64,000 bases of DNA from Anodontia alba (GCA_964016985.1 OZ024826.1:43512978-43576977); one strand, 5' to 3'; counted from the first letter of the stretch, positions 1 to 11,496 are shown. Notes: generated by a model not told the origin, from the sequence alone. Numbers and translations: made by a program.

Positions 1-345
1 TCGACATAATGTTGCATTGACTTTAATGTGACATTGTATGAATGTCATGTGCCTGCTGGGCATTTCTGACATTGTATAGATCACTAATTACACGTACATT
101 GTACTTCTGAAGCAATTCCAGTATAGTCTAAGATGCTGATGAGCTAAAATTAGAGCTAGATGCCAGAATGGCAATTAAAGTCTAGCTCTTGGCTAAAATA
201 TAAGGTTATAGCTTTCTACAAAAAGCTGAAATCATCAGCTGCTTTCAGACATATCAATGGAAAACAAGTGTTATGCCAGTATCACAAAAACAAACATTAT
301 ACAAAGTTCAAATACTTATTTAAATCTGCCTCCTTAAAGGAGAGC
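1..345. other. No recognisable feature
   Basis: AT-rich sequence. The open stretch of about 100 codons starting near 160 runs into the following MITE and shows no recognisable domain, so I do not call a gene. Confidence 0.5.
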
Positions 346-349
346 TTAA

Positions 350-560
350 CATTAAAGTGCCAATCACAACTAAAGCAGACAACAATTCTGATTTATTTTT
401 TTTATTTTATTTTCAAAAGAAAACAAGTCTTATTATTTCATGTGAATTGTCTGCCAAGCAGACAATTCACATGAAATATCAACACTTGTTTTCTCTGAAA
501 TATAAAAAATAAAAATTTTAGAATGCTGTCTGCTACAAATTTTGCTTGGTGCTTTAAGGG
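350..560. mobile_element. TTAA-flanked MITE, alpha ends, core C hairpin
   Basis: TTAA at 346-349 and 561-564 flanks the element. The 3' end reads GCTTTAAGGG and the 5' end is its degraded inverse. A hairpin at about 420-499 has arms containing the ATTTCATGTGAATTGTCTGC type. No coding capacity. TTAA flanks with CCCTT ends suggest piggyBac-type mobilisation (inference). Confidence 0.75.
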
Positions 561-564
561 TTAA

Positions 565-788
565 CCCTTAAAGCGCCAAGAAAAACTGCATCTGAAAATG
601 TCGTCTGCTGAATATTCTTGCAGACTTTTCAAACCTATTTTTGCATACTGGCAAACAGTGTGGACCCTGATCAGACTGCTCCTAAAGGAGCAGTCTGATC
701 TGGGTCCACACTGTTTGCAAAAATGACTTTTAAAATCACAAGCAGATGACAAAGCAGACGACAATAGTTGTGACTGGCGCTTTAAGGG
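565..788. mobile_element. TTAA-flanked MITE, alpha ends, core A hairpin
   Basis: Ends CCCTTAAAGCGCC and its inverse GGCGCTTTAAGGG, with TTAA at 561-564 and 789-792. The 561-564 TTAA is shared with the upstream element. A 68-bp near-perfect palindrome at 651-718 has GCAAACAGTGTGGACC arms around a CTAAAG loop. The ends are nearly the same as those of the 350-560 element, but the central hairpin is different. Confidence 0.8.
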
Positions 789-969
789 TTAAAACCCTCT
801 CACAGGTACCCACCCTGTCCTTATGCAGATCTGTTATTTCTAACCATCTAAGGCATAAAACCTGGGGATAAGTCAAAGAATTAAATGTAGGCTTCAGGGC
901 CATTGTAAGACAGCCAAAAGAGTGTTAAACCACACAAATATTAACATATTAATCATAGCTCCAGATAAT

Positions 970-2498
970 AACAAGAGGGCCAAGATGGCCCTGTATCGCT
1001 CAATTGATTACCAGACAGGTTTGAGTCAACTGGTCTTTCAGTTCAAGAAAAGAAGTTCAATATTGATTTTCAAGACGGCAGCCATCTTGGATTTCCAATC
1101 AGAATGATTTTAGCTACTTTTGGTCCACAAGTGACCTCGATACTCCCAATGAAGTTTGAGTCAACTGCCCTTTTGGTTCAGGAGAAAAAGTTCAAAATAT
1201 ATTTTCAACATGGCTGCTTGGATTTCCGATCAGAATGATTTTAGCTATTTTTGATCTACAAGTCACCCTGATACTTCTTATCAATTTCGAGTCAATGAGC
1301 CTTTCTATTCAAGAGAAGTTCAAAATAGATTTTCAAGATGGCAACTGTGGTGGCCAATTTGTATTTGCGATTGGAAAGATTTCAGCTATTTTTGATCTAC
1401 AAGTCACCTTGATGATTCTTACTAAGTTTCAAGTCAATTGGCCTTTCGGTTCAGGAGATGACGCAAAAAATAGATTTCAAAGATGTCCGCTATGGCGGCC
1501 ATCTTGGATTTCCAATCGGAATGATTTTAGCTATTTTTGATCTACCAGTCACCCCTATGCTTCCTACCAAGTTTCGTGTCAATTTGCCTTTCGGTTCAGG
1601 AGAAGAAGCAAAAAATAGATTTTCAAGATGGCCACCATGGCAGCCAGCTTGGATTTCCGATCAGAACAATTTCAGCTATTTTTGATCTACAGTCACCCAA
1701 AAGCTTCCTACCCAGGTTCGAGTCAATTGGCTTTTTGGTGGCCATGGCAGCCATCATAGATTTCCGATCAAACAATTTTACTTTTTTTTTATCTACAAGT
1801 CACCTTGATGCGTCCTACCAAATTTTGAGTCAACTGGCCTTTCGCTTCAGGAGAAGAGGTGAAAATAGATTTTCAAGATGGCTGCCATGCAGCCATCTTG
1901 GATTTCCAATTGGAATGATTTTAGCTTTTTATGATCTACAAGTCAACCTGATGATTCCTACTAACTTTCAAGTCAATTGGCCTTTCAAGTCAGGAGAAGA
2001 AGCGAAAAATAGATATTCAAGATGGCAGCCATCTTGGATTTCTGATAGGAACCATTGAAGCTATTTTTGATTTATAAGTCACTCCAATGCTTCCTACCAA
2101 GTTTCAAGTCAATCAGCCTTTTGGTTCAGGAGAAGCAGCAGAAAATAGATTTTCAAGATGGCTGCCATTGCAGATTTCAAAGATGTCCGCTATGGCGGCC
2201 ATCTTGGATTTCCAACCGGAACGATTTTAACTATTTTTTATCTACAAGACACCTCAATGCTTCAAACGGTCTTTTGGCTCAGGAGAAGAAGTGAAAAATA
2301 GAATTTCAAGATGGCCGCCACCTTGGATTTCCGATCGGAATGGTTTCAACTATTTTTGACCCAGATGCTTCCTACCAAGTTTTGAGTCAATTAACCCAGA
2401 GGTGTAGGAGGAGTAGGCTTTTAAAGCAATTGTTGATGCCGCATGATGGTTGACAGACAACACATGATGCACTATGGACGATGGACAGGTGAGCTAAT
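970..2498 (+). mobile_element. Tandem-core non-autonomous element (pearl/HINE-like)
   Basis: Begins AACAAGAGGGCCAAGATGG and ends near ACAGGTGAGCTAAT. The interior is about ten diverged copies of a roughly 110-150 bp unit containing TTTCAAGATGGC, ATCTTGGATTTCC, GATTTTAGCTATTTTTGATC and AGTCAATTGGCCTTT. Short ORFs across it are frame fragments of the tandem unit, not genes. Sequence outside both edges fits an epsilon MITE (CATAGCTCCAGATA before, TAAGAGGGGTATCCA after), so the element appears inserted in one. The family assignment is inference. Confidence 0.55.
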
Positions 2499-2590
2499 AA
2501 GAGGGGTATCCATATAAACACTTTTCTAACTTCTCATTCAAAACATATATTCCAGCTTCTACTTGATTTCTGCCAGTTAACTTCAAAAAG

Positions 2591-2843
2591 TACTGTAACC
2601 CAAATGATTATTTAAGATATGAATTTCAAATGTAAATAATTAATAACTAATTAAAATTCAATTAAATAATCATTTAGATTACTGATAAATGATAATTTAA
2701 AACATGAATTTTAATTAGTTATAATAATTATTAAAAATTCATATTTTTTCTTGTGTAACCCAAATGATCATTTAAGCTATGAACTGTAATTAGTTATTAA
2801 CTATTAAAAATTAATATCTTAAAGAATCATTTAGGTTACAGTA
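2591..2843. mobile_element. MITE with CTGTAACCYAAATG ends
   Basis: Terminal inverted repeats CTGTAACCCAAATGATTA and GATTC...CATTTAGGTTACAG are bounded by TA on both sides (TA at 2591-2592 or just outside). The interior is AT-rich with further internal inverted and direct copies of the end sequence near 2755-2790. No coding capacity. Confidence 0.6.
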
Positions 2844-2939
2844 CTCTGAACATACATTTTTTTTTTCTCAAAGAAAATTAATAAGAAAATGTTGAAAAAA
2901 GTATCTGATCTAGGACTACGAAAACAGTACATAAATTAA

Positions 2940-3143
2940 CTCTTGCCAAGCTGAATAACTTAAGATGCCACACCCATTTCTAATTTTCAACCAATCAGAT
3001 TACTTGATCCAGATTATTGATATAAATTCACATACTTAATGGCAAACAGTGCAGATCCAGATAAGTTGGCTTCTTCAGAAGCCAACTGATCTGGATCTAC
3101 AGTTTGCAGAGGCAGGACATATCTAATTTCAGCAGGACTAGGG
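2940..3143. mobile_element. TTAA-flanked MITE, beta ends, core A hairpin
   Basis: TTAA at 2936-2939 and 3144-3147. Inverse orientation to most beta copies: it contains GATGCCACACCC, CAACCAATCAGATTACTTGA and, at its right end, TCAGCAGGACTAGGG. Central hairpin 3042-3107 has core A arms around CTTCTTCAGAAG. Confidence 0.75.
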
Positions 3144-3550
3144 TTAAACCCTTTCAACGCTATAGAGCATAATTCAAGACCCAAAATCTAGCTAGTCTGG
3201 CCCAGAAAAACATAACACTGTTTTCAGCTTTGGGAGCATGTTCATTCTTTAAGGATTTGCAATGTTGATTCAGACAAATCACCCCATCAAGACCTACACT
3301 ATGCTGTTTGGTTTTAAATTTTGCTACCAAAATATTTACCACTTTCTTTCTGATTTTGTCTCACACCCCTTTTTAACACAATGGATGGGTCTATATTCAA
3401 AGACTGATGAGTCTGTTTCAGAATCTCAGGGATGTAAGGATTAACAACTTCCGGTAGTTTTCTCCTGACACTATCAAAGCTAGTTTGTTGCTCCACATTC
3501 CTGTATGTCAGGTAAAGTAATATTTGGAATGAGGCAAGCATAAATAACAC

Positions 3551-3757
3551 TTACCATGCTATGGGCAAATTCAGCAGATGACAACCTGATGATATTTTTC
3601 TTATTTTCACTAGAAAATAGGAGGACATTTCATGCAAGTTGTCTCCTGAGGGGACAATTTTCATGAAAAGTCAAATCGAATTTTCTAGGAAAAATAAGTA
3701 AAATATTTCAAAATGCCTTCTGCTGAAATTTTTACCCAGCATGCAAAGTGCTAAGCA
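3551..3757. mobile_element. MITE, delta ends, core C hairpin
   Basis: GCAAATTCAGCAGATGACAA at the left and TGCTGAAATTTTTACCCAGC at the right surround a hairpin (about 3607-3690) with GACATTTCATGCAAGTTGTC arms. Boundaries are approximate. Confidence 0.55.
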
Positions 3758-4074
3758 ATTAGTGAAAATGGATTGTTTGTTATAACAGGTGCCTATTAAG
3801 ATCAAAGGTAATCAATTATGGAAAAAAAGGATTTATAGCATCACTTAACATGTTTAAAGCTTTGATCCATTCTATTTTTCAATGAATTCCAAAACCTTTG
3901 AGAATTCTCTCCCTACATTCATATTAACCATTTACGCCTTGCAGATTCATGTACTTGCAAGTTTGGATTTATCCATTTAGTATTTTAAAGCGTGTTTTAC
4001 AATAGAACATTTTTTTTTTTTTTTTTTTGTCAAATATTGTTTTCCCAAAGTCCACTTTCTAGACATTACTAGGT
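3758..4074. other. No recognisable feature; poly-T run
   Basis: Unassigned AT-rich sequence with an uninterrupted T run at about 4009-4028. Confidence 0.4.
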
Positions 4075-5395
4075 TCATCATCATCATCGTTATCATCAGA
4101 TTTTTGATTAACATGCAGGTAAAGGGGCAACATCCACATCAGTGGGCCCCCTTCCTGGTAGCTGGCTTGCTGCACCCATGGCTGATCTCACACCAGATTT
4201 CTAGGTATGTCTATCATGAGGGTCGATAGTTGAGAGCTTCCCCTCTCTACAATCCCTTTCAGCTACTTCCATGTCATCTTGGTCCTCCCAGGCCCACGCT
4301 TTCCATCAACCTGTATGTCAAAGGCTGTCTTGACTGCACCATTGGAGCGTTCCGCATGTCCATACCAGCAGAACCTTCTCTCCTTCAGAATGAGGTCCAG
4401 ATCTTCAATGCCAAGCTGCGCAAGTAGCTCACTGAATCTGGTGGTGACAATGTCTTGCTGCTTGACACTGCAGATCTCAGTGCCCTGTCATTTCGCTGCA
4501 GACGCTGAAGGTTTGGCTTTGTCAATGGCCAAGTCTCACTAGCATGGAGCATTTCACTCCGCACACAAGAGCTGTACACCCAGCCACGTGTCTTGAAAGA
4601 GAGGTGGCGGGAAGAAAGAACTGGTAGCAGCTCCTTGAACTTCTTCCAGGCGGTTTTCATACATATTGTGGTTGAAAGTTCACAGCCAACTGACTGCTGA
4701 GAGCAATCAGCATGTCTCCTAGGTAGCAAATGGAAGCTACCACTTTCATCTTGTCAGGTCCTACTTAGACTTCCTTCTGGGGTCTGCAGTCCAAGGGGCT
4801 TGCAGTTCCCTGGCACCCATATACATCTGTAATCAGGGTCCTTTGTCAAGCGCTTGAGCCCACTGCATTTCTTGTGCACCCAGTGCTTGCAGCTGTTGCA
4901 GAAGATGCTGTTGCTCCCCACTCCAGTGCAACAGATGGCATATGGAAACTCGCCTGAACTCTGCAAGAGGTCCAGGCCCATACCATAGATCATGATCTTC
5001 TTCCCCTGCACGTCGCACAATCCACTCCTCCACACGTTTTTTGCAGCGCCCACCAGATGACCTTCTGAGGCCCTCGATCAAACATCTTCTCTAGGTCTAT
5101 GAAAGCCATGTAGAGTCTCTTGTTGGCTGCTAGATACTTCTCTTGCAGCTGCCTGACAACAAAGAGTGCATCTGTAGTGCCTCTGCCTCGGACGAAGCAA
5201 AACTGGGAATCATCGATTGACACCAACTGTCTGATGAGGCTGCCCACAATCCTCTCCAGGACTTTCATGACTTGCTCTGTCAACTTGAGACTGGGGTGGT
5301 TTCCCCTTTCCAATATGCATCCCCATTACCCTTGTAGAGGAAGACAATGAAATTCTGCTCCCAGTCAGAGGGTGCCCTGACATCACATGATTCAT
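4075..5395 (-). pseudogene. Non-LTR retrotransposon ORF2 remnant, RT core deleted
   Basis: On the minus strand, in order from high to low coordinates: a frameshifted N-terminal fragment; RT fingers and palm start (LTEQVMKVLERIV, then AFIDLEKMFDR at about 5090-5290); then an abrupt jump near 5000-5045 to KKIMIYG and GLDLLQSSGEFP. The segment that should carry the catalytic YADD box is missing. A Cys/His finger of PHD-like spacing follows (about 4850-4935, NSIFCNSCKHWVHKKC), then the thumb and C-terminal region (KTAWKKFKELLPVLSSRHLS, SCVRSEMLHASETWPLTKPN) and further fragments down to about 4100. The sequence ends in a TGATGA-type tail at 4078-4103 on the reverse strand. The family is recognisable as a common invertebrate RT with an internal finger; the clade (possibly RTE-like) is uncertain. 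Multiple frameshifts make it inactive. Confidence 0.75.
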
Positions 5396-5414
5396 CACGA
5401 AAACATAACCTATA

Positions 5415-7695
5415 CTAGACAAAGTGCCCAGTGGGGCACATATACCCCCGACTAGCGCTACCGCCACCTTTTAAAGAGCACAAAGTATGTAGCTTTGACT
5501 CAGGAGATGGCAGTTGTATGCTATATGTTATAACATTGAAAAAATTCAATCACACCGTAATATGAAGCCCTTGACCTCAAAGTCAGGTACAGGTGCAGGG
5601 ATTGAGCTAAATAAAACTTTAGCCCTATAACTATCACTATATACCAGTGAAATCAGTCTTTATAATATAAGCAAAAATGACATTTCTATGAAACGTCTGT
5701 GACCTTGACTTAAAAGCCATGCCCCAGCTTGGGGATGGTGCCGAGAAAAACTTCAGACCTATATATACCATCATGCTTAATATTAATGAAACCAACAAAA
5801 GGGTCTTCATAATATAGCTATATAAACTTAGATGCAATTTTTTTTTTTTTTTTACTTTTATATGAAATTTCTAAGTCTATGACCTTGACCTTGACCTCAA
5901 GGTCATACCCCAGGATAAGGATGATGCTGAGTAAAACTCTAGACCTATATCTACCAACATGTAAAATATAAATGAAATTCCTCAAAGGGCCTTGATGGTA
6001 TAGCTATATAAACATAAACACAAAAAATTTGACTTATTTATGAAAATTCTGTGACCTTGACCCCAATGTTATTCCCCGGGATAGGGTTGGTGCTGATAAA
6101 AACTTAAGCCCTATATCTACCATCAGGCCAAACATGAATTAAATCCATCAAAGGCTCTTCATAATATAAGGTCTTATAAACTTTAACATAAAAACTTTGA
6201 CCCTAAGACAAAAATAAAGTATGAACTAATAATGCTTCAACGGATGGATGGACAGACAAACAGATTCCTTGCTGATAACTATATCCACTCAACCTTTCAA
6301 TTAGGGTATAATAAAATTTAACAAAAGGTCTTGATGATATGGCTATATAAACTTAAAGCTAAAACTTTTACTTTTAAATGAAACTTCTAAGTTCGTGACC
6401 TTGACCTCGGTCACACCCGGGGTGGGGATCATGCAGAGTAAGACTCTAGGCCGATATATAGCAACATGTCAAATATAAATGAAATTCCACAAGGGTCTTG
6501 ATGATACAGCTATATAAACTTAAACACAAAAATTTTGACATTTTTATGAAAATTGGAAGTCCGTGACCTTGACCCAAAGGTCACCCCCGGGGTGGGGATG
6601 ATGCCAATAAAAACTTTAGAGCTATATCTACCATCATGCCAAATATGAATGAAATCCATCAAAGGGTCTTCAAAATATGAGGTCTTATAAACTTTAACGT
6701 AAAAACTTTGACCCTAAGACAAAAATAAAGTATGAACGAATAATGCTTCAACAGATGGACAGACAGACCAACAGATTCCTTGCTGATAGCTATATCTGCT
6801 GGCCTTTCAATAAGGGAATACTGAAATTTAACAAAAGGTCTTGATGATATGGCTATATAAACTTAAAAGCAAAAATTTTTTACTTTTATATGAAAATTCT
6901 AAGTTCGTGACCTTGACCTCGGTCACACCCTGAGTGGGGATCATGCGGAGTAAGACTCTAGGCCGATATCTAGCAACATGTCAAATATAAATGAAATTCC
7001 TAAAGGGTCTTGATGATATAGCTATATAAACTTAAACACAAAAATTTTGACTTTTTTATGAAAATTCTAAGTCTGTGACCTTGACCCCAAGGTCACCCCT
7101 GGGGAGGGGATGGTGCTGATAAAAACTATAGACCTATATCTACCATCATGCCAAATATGAATGAAATCCATCAAAGGGTCTTCAAAATATGAGGTCTTAT
7201 AAACTTTAACGCAAAAATTTTGACCCTGACTTTTTTATGAAAATTCTAAGTCCGTGACCTTGACCCCAAGGTCATCCCGGGGTGGGGATGGTGCTGATAA
7301 AAACTTTAGACCTATATCTATCAACATGCAAAATATGAATGAAATCCATCAAAGGGTCTTCAAAATATGAGGTCTTATAAACTTTCACACAAAAACTTTG
7401 ACCCTGACATTTTTATGAAAATTCTAAGTCCGTGACCTTGACCCCAAGGTCATCCCTGGGGTGGGGATGGTGCTGATAAAAACTTTAGACCTATATCTAC
7501 CATCATGCCAAATATGAATGAAATCCATCAAAGGGTCTTCAAAATATGAGGTCTTATAAACTTTAACGCAAAAACTTTGACCCTGTGACGGAAAGACGAA
7601 CGAACGAACGTACGAACGAATTAACGAACAAACGTACGTATGAGCGAAAAAGCAGAAACTATATACCCCCACATACTTCGTATGTCGGGGGTATA
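5415..7695 (+). mobile_element. Tandem-core element with ACGA tail, inserted in a zeta MITE
   Basis: Left end AAAGTGCCCAGTGGGGCACA followed by TATACCCCCGAC; right end CTATATACCCCCACATAC followed by TATGTCGGGGGTATA. The interior holds about ten copies of a 165-180 bp unit (markers GTGACCTTGACCCCAAGGTC and CTATATCTACCATCATGCC), including two copies of a longer 510-bp arrangement marked by GGATGGACAGACAAACAG near 6240 and 6750. It ends in a degenerate ACGA tetranucleotide tail at about 7590-7640. The zeta tip at 5394-5414 and the zeta body from 7696 flank it. Ascription to the pearl/Helentron-associated class is inference. Confidence 0.6.
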
Positions 7696-7956
7696 ATAAT
7701 TTTGACCCCTATAAACCCCACTTTTATATAGTAAAACTGGGGTTTACAGGGGTATACACTATTTTTCTTATTTCCGCTCAAAACATAGATTGTGGGTACT
7801 CATTAGAACTGCCTCTGTGAGGCAGTTCTAACAAGTACCCACAATCTATGTTTTGAGCAGAAATATAAAAGCTAATATCAGATATTTTATCTAAAAACTT
7901 TCAGTTTTTGGTGGTGAAATTTTCAATATATTTGAATAGGCGTGTTTCCGTAATGT
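7696..7956. mobile_element. MITE, zeta ends, core B hairpin (left tip at 5394-5414)
   Basis: Contains AAAACTGGGGTTTAC, the hairpin 7785-7862 with GATTGTGGGTACTCATTAGA arms, and the right end GAATAGGCGTGTTTCCGTAA. The missing left tip CATCACGAAAACATAACC lies at 5394-5410, on the other side of the 5415-7695 element. Confidence 0.7.
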
Positions 7957-8359
7957 GCAGCTGCGAGGTCACAGATCACGGCTGCTAGGTTAAAGTAAAA
8001 ACTTTGGCAGTAAGACAACACTTCCCAAACAGACAAAATAAGGACGGTACAAGGGCAAAACAGTTTTTTGCTAGCTCTGCTCATATATGGCAGCCTTAGA
8101 TCCTAAAATCATCTTCTAGACCAAAAAATATTATAGGCAAGTGTTCTGATGAATTATCAAAACGAAAATAAGTCATGAAATTTAGTCAAGATCTCACTCA
8201 TATGTAAAGGACTGTGCATAACCACCCTTAAGAAATGTGCTTTCAACATGGAAAACTGCGTTCCTTCTGTCCCCTATATGATGATAGTTGAATGTAAGTG
8301 GTGGTTGCACTGTATGGAGGGCGTCAAAGAAAAAATGCCTTTAAACTTGCACATAATGT
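7957..8359. other. No recognisable feature
   Basis: Unassigned sequence; no domain-bearing ORF and no inverted repeat that I can match to another place in the window. Confidence 0.4.
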
Positions 8360-8570
8360 GGATATTCAGATTATCCTGCTCATGCGCAAAGTATCATGCA
8401 GGCCTTTTTGCTATCCATTCATACATTCTGTAGTATCCAATGATTTTGAAGCAGACAGTGAAGCCCCTGACCAGACTGCACAAAATTTTAACATGCAGGC
8501 TGATGTGGATCTTCACTGACTGCATATGCCCAACAACATGTTTTCGTATGGCACGGCCCATATTATGTTG
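8360..8570. repeat. Interspersed repeat, CATTCTGTAGTATCCAATGA family
   Basis: Shares CATTCTGTA-type and CCAATGATT blocks, a diverged CTGACCAGACTGCACA segment and an ACGGCCCATAT-type end with 41070-41287 and 48786-49010. No coding sequence. Confidence 0.5.
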
Positions 8571-8589
8571 GCTAAAACAATGATCACCA

Positions 8590-8725
8590 TAGCTTCAGAT
8601 ACGAGGAGTACTCACATAAATCGTCTTTCCTATTTCTCCATGACAGCATTATGTTGTGGGCATTTATAAGAAGCCCCTTGATAAGACGCTTCTAATGAGT
8701 AAGCACCACTAACTTCGGAGCTCAA
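8590..8725. mobile_element. Degraded MITE, epsilon ends, core B hairpin
   Basis: CCATAGCTTCAGATACGAGG is followed by CTATTTCTCCATGACAGC and a decayed hairpin with TATGTTGTGGGCATTTATAA and CTTCTAATGAGTAAGCACC arms. Confidence 0.5.
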
Positions 8726-8974
8726 TTTTCCAAAGCATGGTTATGCTATGTAACCAAACCTTATAAATGTAGATGAGTATATAATATTTGCATAACATAA
8801 TGAAATAAATCATGCAATTTTGCATGAGCATAGAACCATAAGATTTACAAGAAGCACATGGGGGTGAATTTTTTTCACTGCATCTTGAATACAGTACATG
8901 AATAAAGGTTGAAAAATTTTGTGTGAAAAAGATACAGATTTTGTTTCATGGGCAAGGTATCGTTTATCTGAAGG

Positions 8975-9965
8975 ACAAAAATGGCAAGTTATCAGAATGA
9001 AACTCGCATGACTGTCATGCCCAATATCGAAACAAGGCTCTGTTTAAATCACACAGTGATAAGCCAACTTGTGCAAAAACATGGCCTCATTGGTCAAGGA
9101 AAAGAAAGGCCACAGATGGGACGCCCAAGGAAGACAAGCGCATGTGATGATAGAGCATTTGTGTTTATTTCAAACAGAAATTCTATGGCTGGATCACATT
9201 TTTTGCACATACATTGGAATGCTTGTGTCAGGGTATCGACGTCAATGACTCAAAGGAGGCTTAAAGCCATCAGGTTATGCTCATGTTGACCAATTACAAG
9301 GCTGTTCCTCACTCCTAGGTATATACAGGAGCTGTTGATATGGAGTAGGATGCATGCAAGATGGACTTTGCAGTCATGGAGGCAAATTCACTGGTCAGTT
9401 CTTGCTTCATATGGTTGGCGGCAGTGTTTGGGTTTGGAGGAACCCAAACACTAGGTATGTTTGACTGAACATCCTGACAACTGTTCCTGGTGGTGGAGTT
9501 TGGTTATTATGTGGGGTTGGGTTTCATATGACCAAGTTTGACTCGATTACCATTCCAGGAATTGCTCAAAGATATCGGGAAGGTGTGTTAAAACGTTCTG
9601 TAGTACCACATTTTGATGACCATACGCTTGCTAGCCAACCCATTTTCATGGATGATAATGCCAGACCACATTGTGCAAGGGCTGTTGTTGATTATCTGCA
9701 AGCCAGCACCATCGAAACTTTGGCATGGCCAGCCTGAAGTCCTAACCTCAATCCCATAGAGCATTTATGGGATATTATTGGCCGCCGTCAGATCCAGGGA
9801 GCCATCAGTCCAAAATCTACAGGAATTAACACAGGCTATTCACAAGAATTGACAAGAGAATTCCTATGTTTAAGATAAGGAGACTGATTGTTAGTATGGT
9901 TAGGCTTGTTCGTAATTTGATTAAGGCGGGTGGTGGATACACGAGATATATTAGCCGCCGTGTGA
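8975..9965 (+). pseudogene. Tc1-like DDE transposase, decayed
   Basis: Fragments in different frames follow the order of a Tc1-family transposase. An N-terminal piece contains GRPRKTSACDDRAF at about 9120-9160 (the GRPRKT hinge). A middle piece near 9420-9450 reads CLGLEEPKH, a frameshifted catalytic-core segment. From 9528 there is a better preserved stretch with FMDDNARPHCARAVVDYLQ (second catalytic Asp of the DNARPH box) and, after an in-frame TGA at 9735-9737, SPNLNPIEHLWDIIGRR (catalytic Glu region). The typical C-terminus, ending GGGYTRY, is readable at about 9866-9960. Several frameshifts and stops make it inactive. I could not identify its terminal inverted repeats. Confidence 0.8.
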
Positions 9966-10052
9966 CGAACAACAAGTTAATGACTGATGTTGTGGATTAC
10001 TTTTTGAAAGTTTCCAACAGCTTTCTTGGGCAACAGCGAGACACTTTGCAGA

Positions 10053-10352
10053 GTCTGTTTGTGTTGAGGTTTTACGGCCCAGTCAACCCAATGGGGTCAT
10101 GTCAAGCGCGGTCAGTTTACCTAACCACACGTTTACTGGGCAGGCTTAGTCCTCTAAGCGGTTAACCAGTATTGTGCACATTCTTTCGCCAGAAACTGAC
10201 AACTGCCCTTCTTGAATCAGCGGAAGGGAGAGAATGACTGTAGAAAATATTTCATGATCAATCTCCACGAAAGAATGTTGCCGACCTCGGAGGGGGTTGA
10301 ACCCGCAACCTCCTGGTCACCAGTCGGACGGCGCATCCAACTGAGTCAAGAA
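10053..10352 (-). mobile_element. tRNA-headed SINE, family S1
   Basis: The minus strand begins in a tRNA-like head (ACTCAGTTGGATGCGCCGTC with a B-box-like GGTTCAACCCC), continues through a body with GATTGATCATGAAATATTTT and AAGGGCAGTTGTCAGTTTCT, and ends with CCGTAAAACCTCAACACAAA. The 5' head is slightly damaged here. Confidence 0.8.
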
Positions 10353-10815
10353 AGCTCATGATTTCAGTGGTGTCGAACAAAGTCAGATTATCACATGTTT
10401 ATCAAACATTTCATTTAAATACTTTGCAGTGTTTCACAAGAGATATAGAATTTTTATATTCAATAAAATTTTGTTATGTTTCGCAGTAGATCTTTTCTCC
10501 AGACTCCTTTGAAAATAGAGACAACAACAAAATCTAGATGGTGCTTAACTTTAGACGCTGTGTATACTTATGTGGAGAAATTAGAAAACTATCTTCAGAA
10601 ATTTCCAATAATCTACCTACATCAACAATATAGTGCTGTACCATTTTTCTTATCAGCACAAAACAAAATGAAACATACACCAATTGTCTATTCTTATCCA
10701 CCATTATCTCACTACAACAATTACTTGATAGCTAGATCAAGAAAAAAACAATATGATATTCCACACAAAAAAGATTCCCTCATAGGTCCAGAAAAGGCAC
10801 TTGCTTCAACCGAAA
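10353..10815. other. Unassigned, contains a 114-codon open stretch
   Basis: An open stretch at 10476-10820 has no recognisable domain, lies between a SINE and an epsilon MITE, and has the composition of AT-rich noncoding DNA. I do not call it a gene. Confidence 0.4.
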
Positions 10816-10972
10816 AGTAGAATATTTTTCTTATTTCTCCACAAAAACATATGTTGTCAGTACTCATTAGAAGCACCCCACCAAGGTGCATCTTATGTCC
10901 CCACAACATGTTTACGTAAAGAAATGAGAAAAAATATTTTTGTTGATACCCCTCTTATCCAGAGCTATGATC
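10816..10972. mobile_element. MITE, epsilon ends, core B hairpin
   Basis: ATTTTTCTTATTTCTCCACA, hairpin arms TATGTTGTCAGTACTCATTA and CCCCACAACATGTTTACG, and the right end CCCCTCTTATCCAGAGCTAT. Confidence 0.65.
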
Positions 10973-11035
10973 TTTAGCACATAATACTGTAAGAGAAAGC
11001 AATGATCAGCCTGCTCACCCATTTACTGGCTATAC

Positions 11036-11226
11036 TGTATTTACTCTAATTATTAGGACAGACAGGTCTGTGCAAACAGTGTAGACCCAGATCAGATGCC
11101 ACAGAATGTGGCATCTGATCAGGGTCTGCACTGTTTGGTACTCACCAGTAATAGATATTAAATGAACTTGTTCAAATTTTAGGAGAAGTATGGTTAGGAG
11201 TTAAGCAGTCCAAATATTTAGGGTAA
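11036..11226. mobile_element. MITE, gamma type, core A hairpin
   Basis: Central hairpin 11076-11138 with GCAAACAGTGTAGACCCAGA arms around CCACAGAATGTGG. The outer ends (TGTATTTACTCTAA, AGGGTAAATGTGGCATA) are diverged gamma ends. Confidence 0.65.
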
Positions 11227-11392
11227 ATGTGGCATACTGAAATCAGCCTTCATATTCACTTTCTGCCTGTGGTTTGCACTGTATCCTTGCTTCTATCAAA
11301 TAAACAGTACAGGATCTAATCAGACTGCACGACTACTTATTAACAGGCCAATTAGGAGCTTTGATACTAGCACAGCACTATGGCTCAACTTA

Positions 11393-11496
11393 CAGTAAAA
11401 CCTGTGTGAGACAGCCACCTTTGAAATTGACCTCAGTGGTTGATGTGGAAAGGTGGTTGTCTTATAAAGAAACATGTCATGGTACAGGTTTTACTG
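11393..11496. mobile_element. Small TA-flanked MITE, CAGTAAAACCTGT ends
   Basis: CAGTAAAACCTGTGTGAGAC at the left and ACAGGTTTTACTG at the right, bounded by TA at 11391-11392 and 11497-11498. An inner inverted pair (GACAGCCACCTTT / AAAGGTGGTTGTC) extends the terminal repeats. The end form is typical of pogo/Tc1-type MITEs (inference). Confidence 0.7.

Noticed and set aside
10476..10820. 114-codon plus-strand ORF
   Set aside because: No recognisable domain, runs into an epsilon MITE, and lies in AT-rich repeat DNA.
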